The position numbers and the translations under genes are program-made. This document shows, in pieces, positions 52,861-63,629 of a stretch of 64,000 bases of DNA. Location of the stretch: the NCBI GenBank assembly GCA_026182355.1, contig JAPFBL010000552.1, positions 72,501-136,500 of the forward strand, in the 5' to 3' direction. The number at the start of each line of letters is the position of its first letter. The first letter of the stretch is position 1. The stretch comes from Hermatobates lingyangjiaoensis (lineage: Eukaryota > Arthropoda > Insecta > Hemiptera > Hermatobatidae). The notes under the pieces were generated by a model. The model did not search any database and had not been told where the DNA came from. It saw nothing but the letters and a program-made list of their open reading frames with translations.

Positions 52861-53029
52861 ATTCTGATAATAATTTATCATTCGATAAAAAAAAATAAAA
52901 AAAAAGCAAAGATATATTCATTGGCTGAGACTAGGAACTGAGAGAGTGCATGGCACTTCGGTGTCATACACGTTATGATCAACTGATACCAGTAGCTGTC
53001 ACATGTGTGTTGTTGCCATTAGAACAGAG

Positions 53030-53100
53030 GTGGGCAATGGTTAACTACGGCCCGTGGCCCACGAAGAAGTACCGTACAACCTCTATAGTCTCCAGTCGCA
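53030..53100 (+). mobile_element. hAT-like terminus
   Basis: CAGAGGTGGGCAATGG, TACGGCCCGTGGCCCACG. Confidence 0.45.
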
Positions 53101-53274
53101 AATAACAAATACCAGTTGTGATAAAATTCGTCAATACGAAAAATTAGCACAAACAAATTTAGCCCTTATTATGATAAATTTTTAAAGGCCTGTGATCCGT
53201 TTTACTAATCCGGATCAAAATTTTGCCAAGAATCAAGCAATGAAATTGTTATTTTATTTTATTTCATTTTTTTT

Positions 53275-53592
53275 TTGTTTAAACCAATCCTCTAGTGGTT
53301 GATAACGTCAGCCGTTTACCAGCTTTTTGTTTGATCACTGATTCTGCAGATTCTAAATTTTGGGAGCCTTAAATTTTGCCTAACTCAAATACATTTCGAG
53401 TGGGGATCTTTATTGTATAACGAGTACCTGATATTGTACAGGCTCGAGACCAACGGCTTAACGTCCTCTCCGAGGGGTGACCTACTCAGATTTATTCACC
53501 TCTTGCATGAATAAATCGAAGACCAGGTGGGTATCGAACCCCAGACTACTAGGTCAGAGGGGAATACGTTAACCACTGTGCTAACCAATAAG
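53275..53592 (-). mobile_element. SINE, tail type C
   Basis: Sense minus: head GGTTAGCACAGTGGTTAACG, B box GGTTCGATACCC, body with CGGAGAGGACGTTAAGCCG, tail TTACCAGCTTTTTGTTTGAT on plus. Confidence 0.8.
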
Positions 53593-54034
53593 ACGGTTCC
53601 TTCTTCAAAACAATAAATGAGTTTTAAGTGCAGTTTTTACTTCTAAGTATTGACTCTTAAAAAAATTTATTTTATTTTATGTTTCATTCACATTGAAAAA
53701 AAAAATACTTGCGGCACTTGAATCGTAAAGTTTGCCAACATCTGTGTTAGAACATGTACATAGGTAGCACAAGTATGGAAAAAAGGTTACATTTTATGAA
53801 TATCCGAGTTTAGTAGAATAGAATAGGCCAAAACATAAATTTTTTTTCTTGTGAAATAAAAACACTTTGTGACACTATAGTGACTTTAAACTCGAAGCAG
53901 TGTTGACACATGGCTTGGTTAGTTGCTAGAATATAGAATATAGATGACTCACATATAAGGAAGACGATGGACGGAGACAGCATGGTTGAAGAGTGGGTTA
54001 GATCTGAAGGGCGGGTACAGAGGGGGCCGCTCTT

Positions 54035-54115
54035 ATACCCCCCCCCCCCCCTGTCAGGGGGGCTGAGCTGGGGGGGAGGTGGTACCTGCAGTGGAAGGGG
54101 GGCAGGAGTCCATTC
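54035..54115. other. C14 run and G-rich tract
   Basis: C-run at 54038-54051, then G6, G7 and G6 runs with short loops within 80 bp. Able in principle to form quadruplex or hairpin structure. Confidence 0.5.
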
Positions 54116-54429
54116 CCCGCCCTCCAAACCTTCCCTGGGTTCTTTATTCTCAGTACATATATTCTATGCTGATTTAGATTATGATATTGAAAAACCTCTC
54201 CATTATCAAGCAAAGGAAAAACATCGGGCCACACTAAGCAACAAAGCCTTCTAAACGAAAGTCGTGTTTACGCCCAACTGAAGGCTAAACAGTTTAGCAA
54301 ATAGTTTAAAAAGAAAAACCACTCAAGTTGGCTTAAAAGAGCATTTCTAAAAGGAAAAACTGATTCATGTTTGAATGAAGGTCAAAGGTTACAAAAACAG
54401 TCAAGGTTAGTGTCGGAAAACATATAACA

Positions 54430-55140
54430 TATTTTTTACTTTATTATAAATAAAGTATAGTGATTATGAAAAAATTCGATCTCGAGATTTTGACGGAATT
54501 ATATATTTTGAGGTCCCAAAAGTCGTTTTATGAAGTTTTTTCTGTGACGTCTGTGTGTATGTGTGTGGGTGGGTGAGTGTGTTAGCATTGCTTGTTATCA
54601 CGCTACGGTCCAGAATCTTTGATAGATCAAGTTGATATTTTACACAAAAATGGGCCCTATAGTGTACATGATCCCTATTGTTTGGGGAAGAATTATGCAT
54701 AACGGGAAAGTCACTTTTCTTTTGACAAAAACCGGTTTTTCAGAAAATTTTTTTTCTCCTAAACTGCTACCTCTAGAGTTTGGAAATTTTGGCATTACCT
54801 TTGAGGTTACAAATGCAATAATCGAATAATATATTCAGAATGTTAAAACAATGGGAAATATTTTTACTTGGACTTTTCAAAAATCTTATTACTGCTGTGG
54901 TTATACTAATGAGATTATTTACTATTTACTAATGTGATGTGATATACAAAAATAACTTATATATTGATAAGTCGATCAATCACTATATGTACTACGTACA
55001 GGAATGAAAGACTAGTAAACATCTCCCATTTAGATGTTTACATTATGCTTAAATGAGACCTTATATATTATATACCCAAGAAGATTGATACTAAATTTAC
55101 TTATAGTTAAGTTGAGTGTAGGTCACTCCAGATTTTTTAT
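54430..55140 (+). mobile_element. RepX, most complete copy
   Basis: Both halves in order: palindromic ACTTTATTATAAATAAAGT at 54437, GATCTCGAGATTTTGACGG, CTATTGTTTGGGGAAG, then CTTATTACTGCTGTGG, to TTACTTATAGTTAAGTTGAG at 55105 with the GAGTG/CACTC hairpin. About 700 bp, no long ORF: a nonautonomous element of unknown class. Confidence 0.65.
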
Positions 55141-55159
55141 TAATTTTTATATCAATTTA

Positions 55160-55305
55160 TTTTAATGTAGAATCAACAGGTAATGTGGCTCGCTTATTAC
55201 TAAAACGGGTGCCAAATAATAAATGAGCCACAATTTCCGCATTTAGAAAAGGTGAAAGCCTTATAAGTGTGCGTGTTGGAAAACAAACAGTCATTATATT
55301 TATTG
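55160..55305 (+). mobile_element. SINE tail, type A fragment
   Basis: GTAGAATCAACAGGTAATG to AAGTGTGCGTGTTGG. Abuts RepX, as at 24385-24480. Confidence 0.65.
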
Positions 55306-55860
55306 TTATTTATTTCTATTTTACTTATTTCATTTTTTAATTCATTTATTTTATTTGTATAATTTATTTTTTTTTATTTCTTTTCTCTTAACTATATTAA
55401 ATTTATTATAAATATTGTAATATATAATTGAACCTTTATTAAATATATGTGTAATATAGATCATAGGTGATCATAGGTGTAATAGTGTAAAGGTGTTAAT
55501 GGTGTAGTTTCACCAGGAATAAAAAAACATACATAGGTATGTAGGCTGTCAAACATTATATTCAGGCTTAATTTAAAAGACCTTGGGTTCTTTTAGAATG
55601 CCGCTAATACAGTTATCTAGTAGTAGTAATTACTTCTAGTTCAATGCGAGCAACTCCTTTTATAAATTTAAAAAAAAAAAGGATAAAAAACAACAAGGCA
55701 TTTGTTACAAAACTACACGAATCCTATGCAAATGCTTATCATTCTTTCTTGATGAATCATATCGGCAAAGTAAACAACAAGAGTGTAGAACTAAAGTTGT
55801 TCAATTTTATCATAATTCTCATGAGCTTTCCAAGGAGTTATTGTTTGAATTAAACAACCG

Positions 55861-56640
55861 CAATAAACAAATATATATTAGATACAATGCTCTAATGCCT
55901 TTTGTTACGACATCATCAGAGAGCTAAATGAACTAAACTAAAAATATAATAACAAGTTAAAACCTGGTTGATTGAAGTCTTCAGGATTGCTGGCAACCCT
56001 GTTTGAATTTAATGTTCCTAAAATTGAAGGAGTCTTGATCTGCTTACTTATTTCTTTTATCAATATTTCATCCAATTTGTAAAGTCCCGGCTTCCTTATA
56101 ATAAAGGGGAGGAAAAGATAGTTGTGTCTATAGGATACCTTGTACTGATTGCCAAATGTCTCATATTGGACAGACGAGCAAAGGTCTCCTTACAAGAGTA
56201 AAACAACACCAATATTCAATCAGACGGGAAGATGAAAAGAGTGCCTTGTTCTTACATGTAAGGAACAAAAATCATTTCATAAATTGGAGTGAAGCAAAGG
56301 AATTAATTATTGTGCCATCAGAAAGAAAGAGATATATTATTGAAAGGGCACTCATAAAGAACTTCTATGGAAATTTAATGAACAATAGTCCAGGACTTTA
56401 CAAAAAAGATGAAATATTAATAAAAGAAATAAGTAAGCAGAGCAAGACTCCTTCAATTTTAGGAACATTAAATTCAGACAGGGTTGCCAGCAATCCTGAA
56501 GACTTCAATCAACCAGGTTAAATTGTTTTTATATTTTTTGTTTAGTTCATTTAGCTCTCTGATGATTTTGTAACGAAGGGCCTTAAAGCATTGTGTCAAA
56601 TATATATTTGTTTATTGTGGTTGTTTAATTTATTGTATGG
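55861..56640. mobile_element. PLE copy with GIY-YIG ORF and inverted 5' part
   Basis: Right part (56105-56640, sense): endonuclease ORF, stop, F6-like hammerhead at 56559-56578, tail. Left part (about 55870-56100): the inverse of the last 200 bp, including the antisense hammerhead and the ORF's C-terminal coding. The left arm reads the same sequence as 56393-56600 in reverse, and the two parts join inside the ORF at AAAGTCCCGG/CCAGGACTTT. Confidence 0.85.
56105..56521 (+). pseudogene. PLE GIY-YIG endonuclease domain, 5'-truncated but open
   Basis: From the stop at 56102 the frame reads RGGKDSCVYRIPCTDCQ, MSHIGQTSKGLLTRVKQHQY, SIRREDEKSALFLHVRNKN, HFINWSEAKELIIVPSERKR, YIIERALIKNFYGN to the stop at 56519. 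VYRIPC and SHIGQT are the two halves of the GIY-YIG signature. C..C precedes the second half as in PLE endonucleases, with R of LLTRVKQH and E of IIERALI at the expected catalytic places. This is the best-preserved protein domain in the window, but the reverse transcriptase upstream is missing, so it is a dead 3' fragment. Confidence 0.85.
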
Positions 56641-56945
56641 TATTTACTCATGAAACAAGGTCACAGTTGGGAGAAAGGCTTAAAAGATATAGGCAAAAAA
56701 CACTAAAACCAATTGATTGTGTCAAAGAATTGTTATAAAATGACAGGGATTTTGAGATGGAAAGTGAATTAGTAAAGAGATGTCTTAAGCCAGATATGTT
56801 ACCTGATTGCGAAGAATTTAAATTGAAAAGAATAATAATAAAAATACTAAAACTAGGAAAAACTAGGACCGGACTTAATTACAAATGAGATGACCAAACT
56901 ATTTTCAGATGTTAGGAGAGTCTATGCCCAGAAGTGGGCCTAAAA
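56641..56945. pseudogene. F5 start relic and PLE-like N-terminal frame
   Basis: At 56640-56655 an inverse MSKYHTIN occurs. At 56755-56880 the plus frame reads EMESELVKRCLKPDMLPDCE, EFKLKR, IIIKILKLGK, which has the KRCL..DMLPD pattern of a PLE N-terminus. Weak. Confidence 0.35.
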
Positions 56946-57064
56946 AATAAAATAAAATACGTTCTTGTTTTATAAACAAGTGCAATTTTTTTTCGAAATA
57001 AAATGGTTATTATTACTTATTCATTATAGAGAGGGAATATATGTTAAGTCTTCAACATAAGGAT

Positions 57065-57495
57065 TTTAAATCATTAGTTGTGCAATCTGCAATTGCGTGG
57101 TATTTACTCATTCTGAGGTAAAATGGATAAACAACCAAAAGTCTCCACACAAATGAAGTTTTATTCAACAGCAACAACGCGTTTCGAACACTTTGTGTTC
57201 ATAATCAGAAAGCCACTATAATACAAATTTCATCTAATCAGTTATAAAATTAGAGTGAAATAATAATAATAAAAAAAATTCAGTTTTTTCTGAACCACAT
57301 CCTTGGGTATGTCTTGAATTCTCTTAATTGATTTTTTTTATTATTTCACTCTACTTTTGTAACTGATTAGATATAATTTGTATTATAGTGGCTTTCTGAT
57401 GATTAACACAAAGTGTTCGAAACGCGTTGTTGCTGTTGAATAAAACTTCATTGGTGTAGAGGCTTTTGTTTGTTTATCCATTTTACCTCAGAATA
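57065..57495. mobile_element. PLE F5 inverted duplication
   Basis: Left (minus): ORF start MSKYHAIADCTTNDLKS at 57113, core at about 57180-57210. Right (plus): core CUGAUGA, AACAC-AAA-GUGUU, GAAAC at about 57396-57424, tail to CATTTTACCTCAG. The right arm stops just before the ATG. Confidence 0.8.
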
Positions 57496-57516
57496 AGGAT
57501 TTTATTTTTGTAATGT

Positions 57517-57544
57517 GTTTCGACCGGTTGGTGTCCATCATCAG
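57517..57544 (-). ncRNA. Hammerhead-like core, isolated family
   Basis: On minus: CUGAUGA, hairpin GAC...GUC with CACCAACCG between, GAAAC. Follows the F5 copy directly. Confidence 0.5.
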
Positions 57545-57705
57545 GAACAACTCCAATATATCTTTTTTTAACGTATTTATTCAAATATACAACTATGCGT
57601 ATGTTGCGTAACAAGCATATGTAGTGCGAGTAATACAAATAACTTTGACAAACATGAGCAAAGAATGAAACCCACTGGTTCAACTTTTCACTTCGTTTCC
57701 TAATT

Positions 57706-58040
57706 CTGGATCATCATGGTAGTAGGTCCCTAGGCCATCTTCTCTTATGTCGTCTTGGGGGATTCTGGGAAGGTGAGGAAGAAGGAAGGTTTTGTACAAG
57801 TGGATTTGGGTGAGAGGAAAGTTTGGTATGAAACACCTTGTAACGATCAGTGGCTAAATCATGTATAAAAGCAATTTTTAGGTCTCTATAAAGAGTGTGG
57901 TTTGTGACATAATAAGGTGCATTAATAATAGTACGGAGGATTTTTGATTGTAATGATTGTATTTTATAAATGTTGGAAGGCACTCCAATATAAACATAAA
58001 AATGTATAAAAATTTTTATAAATTTAAATAATTTAATCAA
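57706..58040 (-). pseudogene. Jockey-type LINE, ORF2 C-terminus
   Basis: On minus: YIGVPSNIYKIQSLQSKILR, TIINAPYYVTNHTLYRDLK, IAFIHDLATDRYKVFHTKL, SSHPNPLVQNL, RRHKRRWPRDLLP, stop. The IQ.LQSK.LR, NAP(W/Y)YV.N.TL..DL and RR.KR.WPRDLL pattern is that of the reverse transcriptase C-terminus of Jockey-clade elements. 5'-truncated, as usual for LINE insertions. No poly-A tail is evident. Confidence 0.8.
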
Positions 58041-58369
58041 TTTTTGGTGATTTAAAGAAGAATACTGTTATAACATATTTAAATATGTACAATTTCTTTT
58101 TACATTTTCGTGTTTTTTTAAAAAAGATATTTTTTAATTTTTTTTTAATCAGGCAACAATAACAATCTTTATAAATTACTAGACTACCCGTGACTCTTTG
58201 TGTCACTCAGAAATTATAACAATAGTTATTGAAATTAATTCGCTGAGCATGATTGACAGGGATAATTTTAATTGTTGTTATTAAGGTACGGAAACAGATT
58301 GTTATATGACCCAAGCTTTTGATATAGTATTCTTAACATGATTCAATATATATATATATATATATATAG

Positions 58370-58640
58370 TAAATCAATGATCAAACCACAATAAGAAATG
58401 GGAAAACAAGACTAAGATCTTTCAACCGTAACAAGCGGTCTTCGTCAGAGTCAAAAACCCAACTGAGTTGGGTGATTGACTCTGACGAAGACAAAAACCC
58501 AACTGAGTTGGGTGTTTGACTCTGACGAAGACCACTTGTTACGGTTGAAAGATCTTAGTCTTGTTTTCCCATTTCTTATTGTGGTTTGATCATTGATTGT
58601 TATTTCACGTGTTTATGTGAAAGCTTTTTATATATATAGT
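58370..58640. mobile_element. PLE F1 inverted duplication with internal repeat
   Basis: Left arm short (AATCAATGATCAAACCAC), right arm long. At the centre CTGACGAAGAC with AAAAACCCAACTGAGTTGGG is repeated (58470-58530), so the junction was copied twice. Both cores present. Confidence 0.85.
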
Positions 58641-58904
58641 AAATATATTTAGCAAAATAAAAAAAATTAAAAGTAAAAAAAAATCATTTTTTTTATCATA
58701 TAAATACATACAACATCAATTCAGGTTATATACACAATGACACAATGAAATATATTTAAAACAAACAAAACTTGTAAATTGAAATATTCAATTTATTCAA
58801 CTAATATACAATAAAACTAATGAAAGGAATGTGTCTTTATAATATTACCTCAGAACATTCGTATTTTATCTGACATTTGTGTTCAAGTTTGTTTCTAAAA
58901 TTAT

Positions 58905-59350
58905 TCTTTTTTAACCTCTAATATAGTAGTTTATAATATATTTGTTGCATTTATTTATAATACATTTGCACTACTGTCATCAGCGAGCAAGCAAGCTTCT
59001 GGGCTACTCTGGCTCCATGCCTTTATTTTATTACCACTGTTTATATTTCGCAAATTCTAAACTAACTTTTTTTTGTTACATTTATATATAATACATATTT
59101 ACTACTATAATCGGCGAGCACGCAAGCGATTGGCTACTCGGGATCAATGCCTTTACTTTATTATATTGTATATATTATTCAAATTTTAAATTCAAAATTT
59201 TTTTTTGTTTAATTTATTTTTGTATTCAAGTTTATTTCTAAACTTATTCATTTTTGACCTCGAATGTAGTAGTTTATAATATATTTGTTGCATTTATTTA
59301 TAATACATTTGCACTACTGTCATCAGCGAGCACGCAAGACACTTGCTACC
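58905..59350. repeat. Irregular repeat, three partial units
   Basis: GCACTACTGTCATCAGCGAGC at 58970 and 59310, with a diverged unit at 59100. Flanked by TTTATAATATATTTGTTGC and TTTTTGACCTCGAATG. The tail GAACAAACTGACGAACTTT at 59470 resembles the end of the 147-bp repeat at 4685. Confidence 0.55.
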
Positions 59351-59654
59351 CTGGCACAAATTTTGGGAATATAGTGATAATTTTCTTTTATTTAACATTA
59401 TTCAGATAAAAAATAATATATATTTCATGTCAGGTCTCTATCTCCACGGAAAATGGGTGAACAAACGAACAAACTGACGAACTTTATATATAGAGATTAG
59501 AAAAATACACCGTCTAACCTTGTACCGCGTCTTCACAGCGCGACCAGTTTTAAACAGGTCTATCATTAGGATCAAACTTCAAAGTTGTTTTCTGTCACGT
59601 TTTATTTACACTTTCTGTTGAGTCTATAGGGTTAACTATAAGTAGGACTTTTCT

Positions 59655-59925
59655 GGATCATCATGGTAGTAGATCCCTCGGCCATCTTCTCTTAAGTCGT
59701 CTTGGGGGATTCTGGGAAGGTGAGGAAGGAGCAAGGTTTTGTACGAGTGGATTTGGGTGAGAGGAAAGTTTGGTATTAAATGCCTTGTAACGATCAGTCG
59801 CTAAATTATCTATAAAAGCGATTTTTAGGTCTCTATAAAGAGTGTGGTTTGTGACATAATAAGGTGCATTAGTGATAGTACGGAGGATTTTTGATTGTAA
59901 TGATTGTATTTTATAAATGCAATTA
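59655..59925 (-). pseudogene. Jockey-type LINE, ORF2 C-terminus, second copy
   Basis: Same 3' end as 57706-58040, shorter at its 5' side: QSLQSKILRTITNAPYYV and SSHPNPLVQNL are visible and the frame is open to its stop. Close similarity of the two copies suggests the family was recently active. Confidence 0.8.
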
Positions 59926-60044
59926 TATTTTAATTATAATAAAAATAATTAAATAATTAAAATAATAAATAAATGCAATTATAATATAAGTTATATTTAT
60001 TTGGAGTTATTTATGCGTACAACTATATAAATGTTAATTAAAAT

Positions 60045-60135
60045 TAGCAGCCGCTTCTGCATTGACCACTTTCTTTCTTTCTAACTGAAACTCTAGCTTC
60101 CTTATTACTCTGCGGTGAGACTCTGGTAGATTTCA
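60045..60135 (-). pseudogene. PLE ORF N-terminus remnant
   Basis: On minus: ESHRRVIRKLEFQLERKK, VVNAEAAANF. Same family as 40668-40750. Confidence 0.55.
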
Positions 60136-60308
60136 AAAGAAGGTTAGCGAAGGACATGTACACGCACCATTGAGGTGTGTACAATGTGTGTACACACATG
60201 TGTACACGTATCTTAAGGTGAAACATAAAACAACTTGAACCACTTTTAGAAAAAGTTTTAATAATTAAACTTATTCAACTAAATAGATTATACTAATGAA
60301 AAACTATG

Positions 60309-60540
60309 AGGGACCAGGTTATCACAGTGGTTAACGTACTGGCATCTGGGCTGGTAGTCCAGGGTTCGATACCCATCTGTCAGTCGATTTATTCACGCGG
60401 GAGGTGAATAAAACTGAGTACGTCGTCCCTCGGAGAGGATTTTAAGCAGTCGGTCCCGAGCCTATACGATGTCAGGTACTCCTTAATGATCCCTACTCAA
60501 AATACACTTAAATTAGGCATACTTTAGGACTCCCAGCGAC
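60309..60540 (+). mobile_element. tRNA-derived SINE, truncated tail
   Basis: GGACCAGGTTATCACAGTGG head, B box GGGTTCGATACCC, body CGTCGTCCCTCGGAGAGG, ending at CTTTAGGACTCCCAGCGAC. Confidence 0.8.
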
Positions 60541-60914
60541 CTTTTTGTCAATTCTTAATTAATTAATCAAATCTTAAAACAATATATTTTTTTTCAGGAA
60601 AAAAGATAATACTCACTTAGAGAAAAGTGGTCTATATAATTTTTTACAAAGGGGAAGGAAAATGATTTTATTAAATACTAAGAAGCCATAAATTTCCCAG
60701 TGTAATAATTCTATAAAAGACCAAAAATGTAAAACATAATTCAAAATTAAAAACTTTCGTTTGAAGATTAACAAATGTAATTATCGTACATCCTTAATTA
60801 TAAATTATCTTAAAACGACATTTCTTTCTTGGATATGATGTTTTTCAAAGAAAATAAGAACATGAGAACTTGTTTTAAATTTGAAAATTTGATTTCAATA
60901 TTCAATGTGGAAGG

Positions 60915-61240
60915 AGGTCAAGTAAACGATGTAAGAAATCCACTAGCTATTTGAACGAAAGCCATGTTCTCTTGTAGGAGATTATTTCGTATCAAGAAAT
61001 GTTCACTTTGGCTTTTCAAAAATGTTATTACTGCTGTAGTTATACTAATGATATTATTTGCATCATTGGTGTGATATACAAAAATAAGGTTATATATTGA
61101 TAAGTCGATCAATCACTCACTATCTGTACTACCTCAGAAATGAAAGGTATGCTTATATGAGACATTATATATTATATACTCAAGAAGTTTGATACTAAGT
61201 TTACTTATAGTAAAGTTGAGTGTAGGCCACTCCAGATTAT
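60915..61240 (+). mobile_element. RepX, right half
   Basis: GTTATTACTGCTGTAG to TTACTTATAGTAAAGTTGAG, GAGTG/CACTC hairpin at 61219-61233. Confidence 0.65.
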
Positions 61241-61281
61241 TTGAAGTTCTATAATGAACACAAAATTTTACTAAAAACAAA

Positions 61282-61712
61282 TACAGTGGTACCTCAGGAT
61301 ACGAGTGCCCCAACAAACGAGATATTTGAGATACGAGCTGTCAAATGAGCGAAATTTTGTTTTAAAATACGAGTGAAATTTGAGATAAGAGGAGCAGCCA
61401 ATTGTAGCATTAGGACATTTATAAATTCATGAACTTTGCAATCTGTTCTAGTGTAGTATTTACTCATGTTAGGAAAATTATTAAGTCTCCACACAAAAAA
61501 GTTTATTACTAGAAACTAAACAACGCGTTTCGAACACTTGATGATCTTCTTCAGGTTACATCTAGAAAACATATATATTTGCATTTAAGAGCTTTGATAA
61601 CATAGGGGCGAATTAATTAAAATGAATACATCAGACACTATTGAGTGATAACGGGAATAATATTGAAATGGCTTAAATTGATCCTTAACTTAAAACTACA
61701 TACTGAGACATG

Positions 61713-61749
<37 letters not shown>

Positions 61750-62055
61750 AGATTCTTAATTACCTCTCAGGTCAGATCATACTTCATACTGAGATATGTA
61801 TAAATTATACATGTACAATTAAATGTCCAATATACAATGTCCAATACATGTACAATATATAAATTAAACATTATACATATTTCTTATTCAAAATCACGTA
61901 ACAAAAACAATTAAGGGTAAGAATTTTTGAGGCTGGAACGGATTAATGACATTTCAATTGATTTCAATGGGGAAAATTACTTTGAGATACGAGTAAATTG
62001 ACATATGAGCAAGGTTACGGAACGAATTAAACTCGTATCCCGAGGTACCACTGTA
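61282..62055. mobile_element. Tigger/pogo-like MITE, interrupted by a PLE
   Basis: Inverted ends CAGTGGTACCTCAGGATACG (61284) and CGTATCCCGAGGTACCACTG (62036-62053), with TA outside each, the target of Tc1/mariner-class elements. AGATACGAG(T/C) occurs repeatedly inside. An F5 PLE arm and a (TA)n at 61455-61760 sit within it, so the PLE entered later. No transposase. Confidence 0.75.
61455..61760 (-). mobile_element. PLE F5 arm nested in the MITE
   Basis: On minus: core CUGAAGA, GAUCAUCAAGUGUUC (stem partly changed), GAAAC at about 61525-61552, then MSKYYTRTDCKVHEFINV from ATG 61465-61467. The interior resembles 52475-52700 (TGAATTAATTAAAATG, CAGACACTATTGAGTG). Confidence 0.7.
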
Positions 62056-62333
62056 TATCGTTTCACTTTAAACAAAAGCTTCTTCATCTTGTCACGTGGA
62101 GCACTGCTATCAATTCACGAGTTTCCCGCCTTATTATTTATAAATGCTATTTCTCTGATCTCTCTCTCTCTCTCTAAGTTTAATCTTTCGAGCCAATTAT
62201 AAACTATCTATAATCTATTCAAGACAAATATTAGCTACATAAAATAAATGTTTTCTTTCATTTTATTTACGAAATATTTTGTTTAATTTATATAACTTCA
62301 ATTTTTTTTTTATACATTTTATCTTAATATTGA

Positions 62334-62361
62334 CTGATGATGAACACTAAGTGTTCGAAAT
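62334..62361 (+). ncRNA. Hammerhead-like core (F5 relative)
   Basis: CUGAUGA, hairpin GAACAC-UAA-GUGUUC, GAAAU, then GCATCGTAAAATAAACTCC. Single arm. Confidence 0.6.
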
Positions 62362-62944
62362 GCATCGTAAAATAAACTCCTCGTGGTGAAGACGTAGTAT
62401 TTCCTTCACTATCATTCACACTAATAGATAAAAGGTAATCTATAAATTTACAGTTCTACCGATACGGATATTAAAAACCAAAGTTAAATTACTTAATACT
62501 AATGAATACGGAAAGGGATATTTTATTCTTATAAATTAATTAGAACTGGATGTCACCAATGGAAAGAATAATAAACGGATTATTAATATCTCATCTTAAT
62601 GAAAAAATATAAATTGTACAATACAATCTATTGACCTCCTTTATTATGTATAAAGAAATTCTATTTCGCTGATGTCTAACTCTAAGTTTAATCTATTCGA
62701 GTCAATTATAATTAATATTTATTATACTATTTTACTGTTTTTGTTTCATATCTCTATCCACGTAATCATAGTACTTTTAATTAAGGATATTAATTCATTA
62801 TTTAATTAATCAGAGTTCATTTATCTTTACCAGTTTACATATTAAATAGTGGTCATGTGTGATAAAACACATTTTAAAAATGTAAATTTAAAATATCACA
62901 TTTTAAAACAGCAGATAGTGTATATATATATATATATAATGATA

Positions 62945-63115
62945 AACGCAAACGGTCCGGCAGGACAGATTACACTTAAAATAAACTGTGATACATAGAC
63001 GGAAACATAACAAAGACTCACTTTTCAATTATAAGACCGTAATGGTGGTCGAAATATTGAAAAGTGAGTCTTTGTTATGTTTCCGTCTATGTGCCACAGT
63101 TTATTTTAAGTATAT
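62945..63115. mobile_element. PLE F9 inverted duplication, collapsed centre
   Basis: Left tail AACGGTCCGGCAGGACAG to CTTTTCAATTATAAGACCG. Right TGGTGGTCGAAATATTGAAA. The deletion removed the CUGANGA strand from both arms. Confidence 0.75.
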
Positions 63116-63164
63116 ATGTTTATATATATCGACCGGAACGCGGTCGATTCGCACTCCGTTCTTC

Positions 63165-63305
63165 GACGTGGGGAGATCTCTCTCACTTCGTCCTCTCTTC
63201 TAGTCTACTCTTGATGACGAATAACAGTTCGAAATATTGAATTCTTTAAGTGTTCTCTTTATTATTTTTTCTGTGTCGTGCTTTGTGTAATTTAAAGTTA
63301 TATAT
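63165..63305 (+). mobile_element. PLE F10 single arm
   Basis: TCTTGATGACGAATAACAG, TTCGAAATATTGAATTC, tail as at 32617-32885. Core U in place of the first C. Confidence 0.75.
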
Positions 63306-63374
63306 ATGGGTTGAAATATTGAATGTGAGCTATAGTATCTGTTTTTCATTTATGTTTCTCAATATTTTCAAAGT

Positions 63375-63577
63375 ATATATATATATAAAAAGATTTCACA
63401 TAAACAGGTGAAACAACAATCAATGATCAAACCACAATAAGAAATGGGAAAACAAGACTAAGATCTTTCAACCGTAACAAGCGGTCTTCGTCAGAGTTGG
63501 GTTTTTGAATCTGACGAAGACCGCTTGTTACGGTTGAAAGATCTTAGTCTTGTTTTCCCATTTCTTATTGTGGTTTG

Positions 63578-63590
<13 letters not shown>
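63375..63590. mobile_element. PLE F1 inverted duplication, type example
   Basis: Long left arm from AAAGATTTCACATAAACAGG, short right arm ending GTTTGATCAT at (AT)n. Arms are nearly identical inverses, and the centre is only TTGGGTTTTTGAATC. Cores at about 63466-63495 (minus) and 63511-63540 (plus). Confidence 0.9.
63511..63540 (+). ncRNA. Hammerhead-like core (F1)
   Basis: CUGACGA, hairpin GACCG-CUUGUUA-CGGUU (closing G-U), GAAAG. Confidence 0.65.

Positions 63591-63619
<29 letters not shown>

Positions 63620-63629
<10 letters not shown>

Noticed and set aside
54000..54254. 95-codon plus frame with PPPPPLSGG and GWGGG
   Set aside because: Driven by a C14 run and G tracts. The right part resembles 4990-5090 and is likely repeat-derived.
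63375..63590. F1 palindromes as ordinary DNA-transposon MITEs
   Set aside because: Arms differ in length, carry strand-specific ribozyme cores, occur as single arms and mixed-family pairs, and link to GIY-YIG coding in related families.
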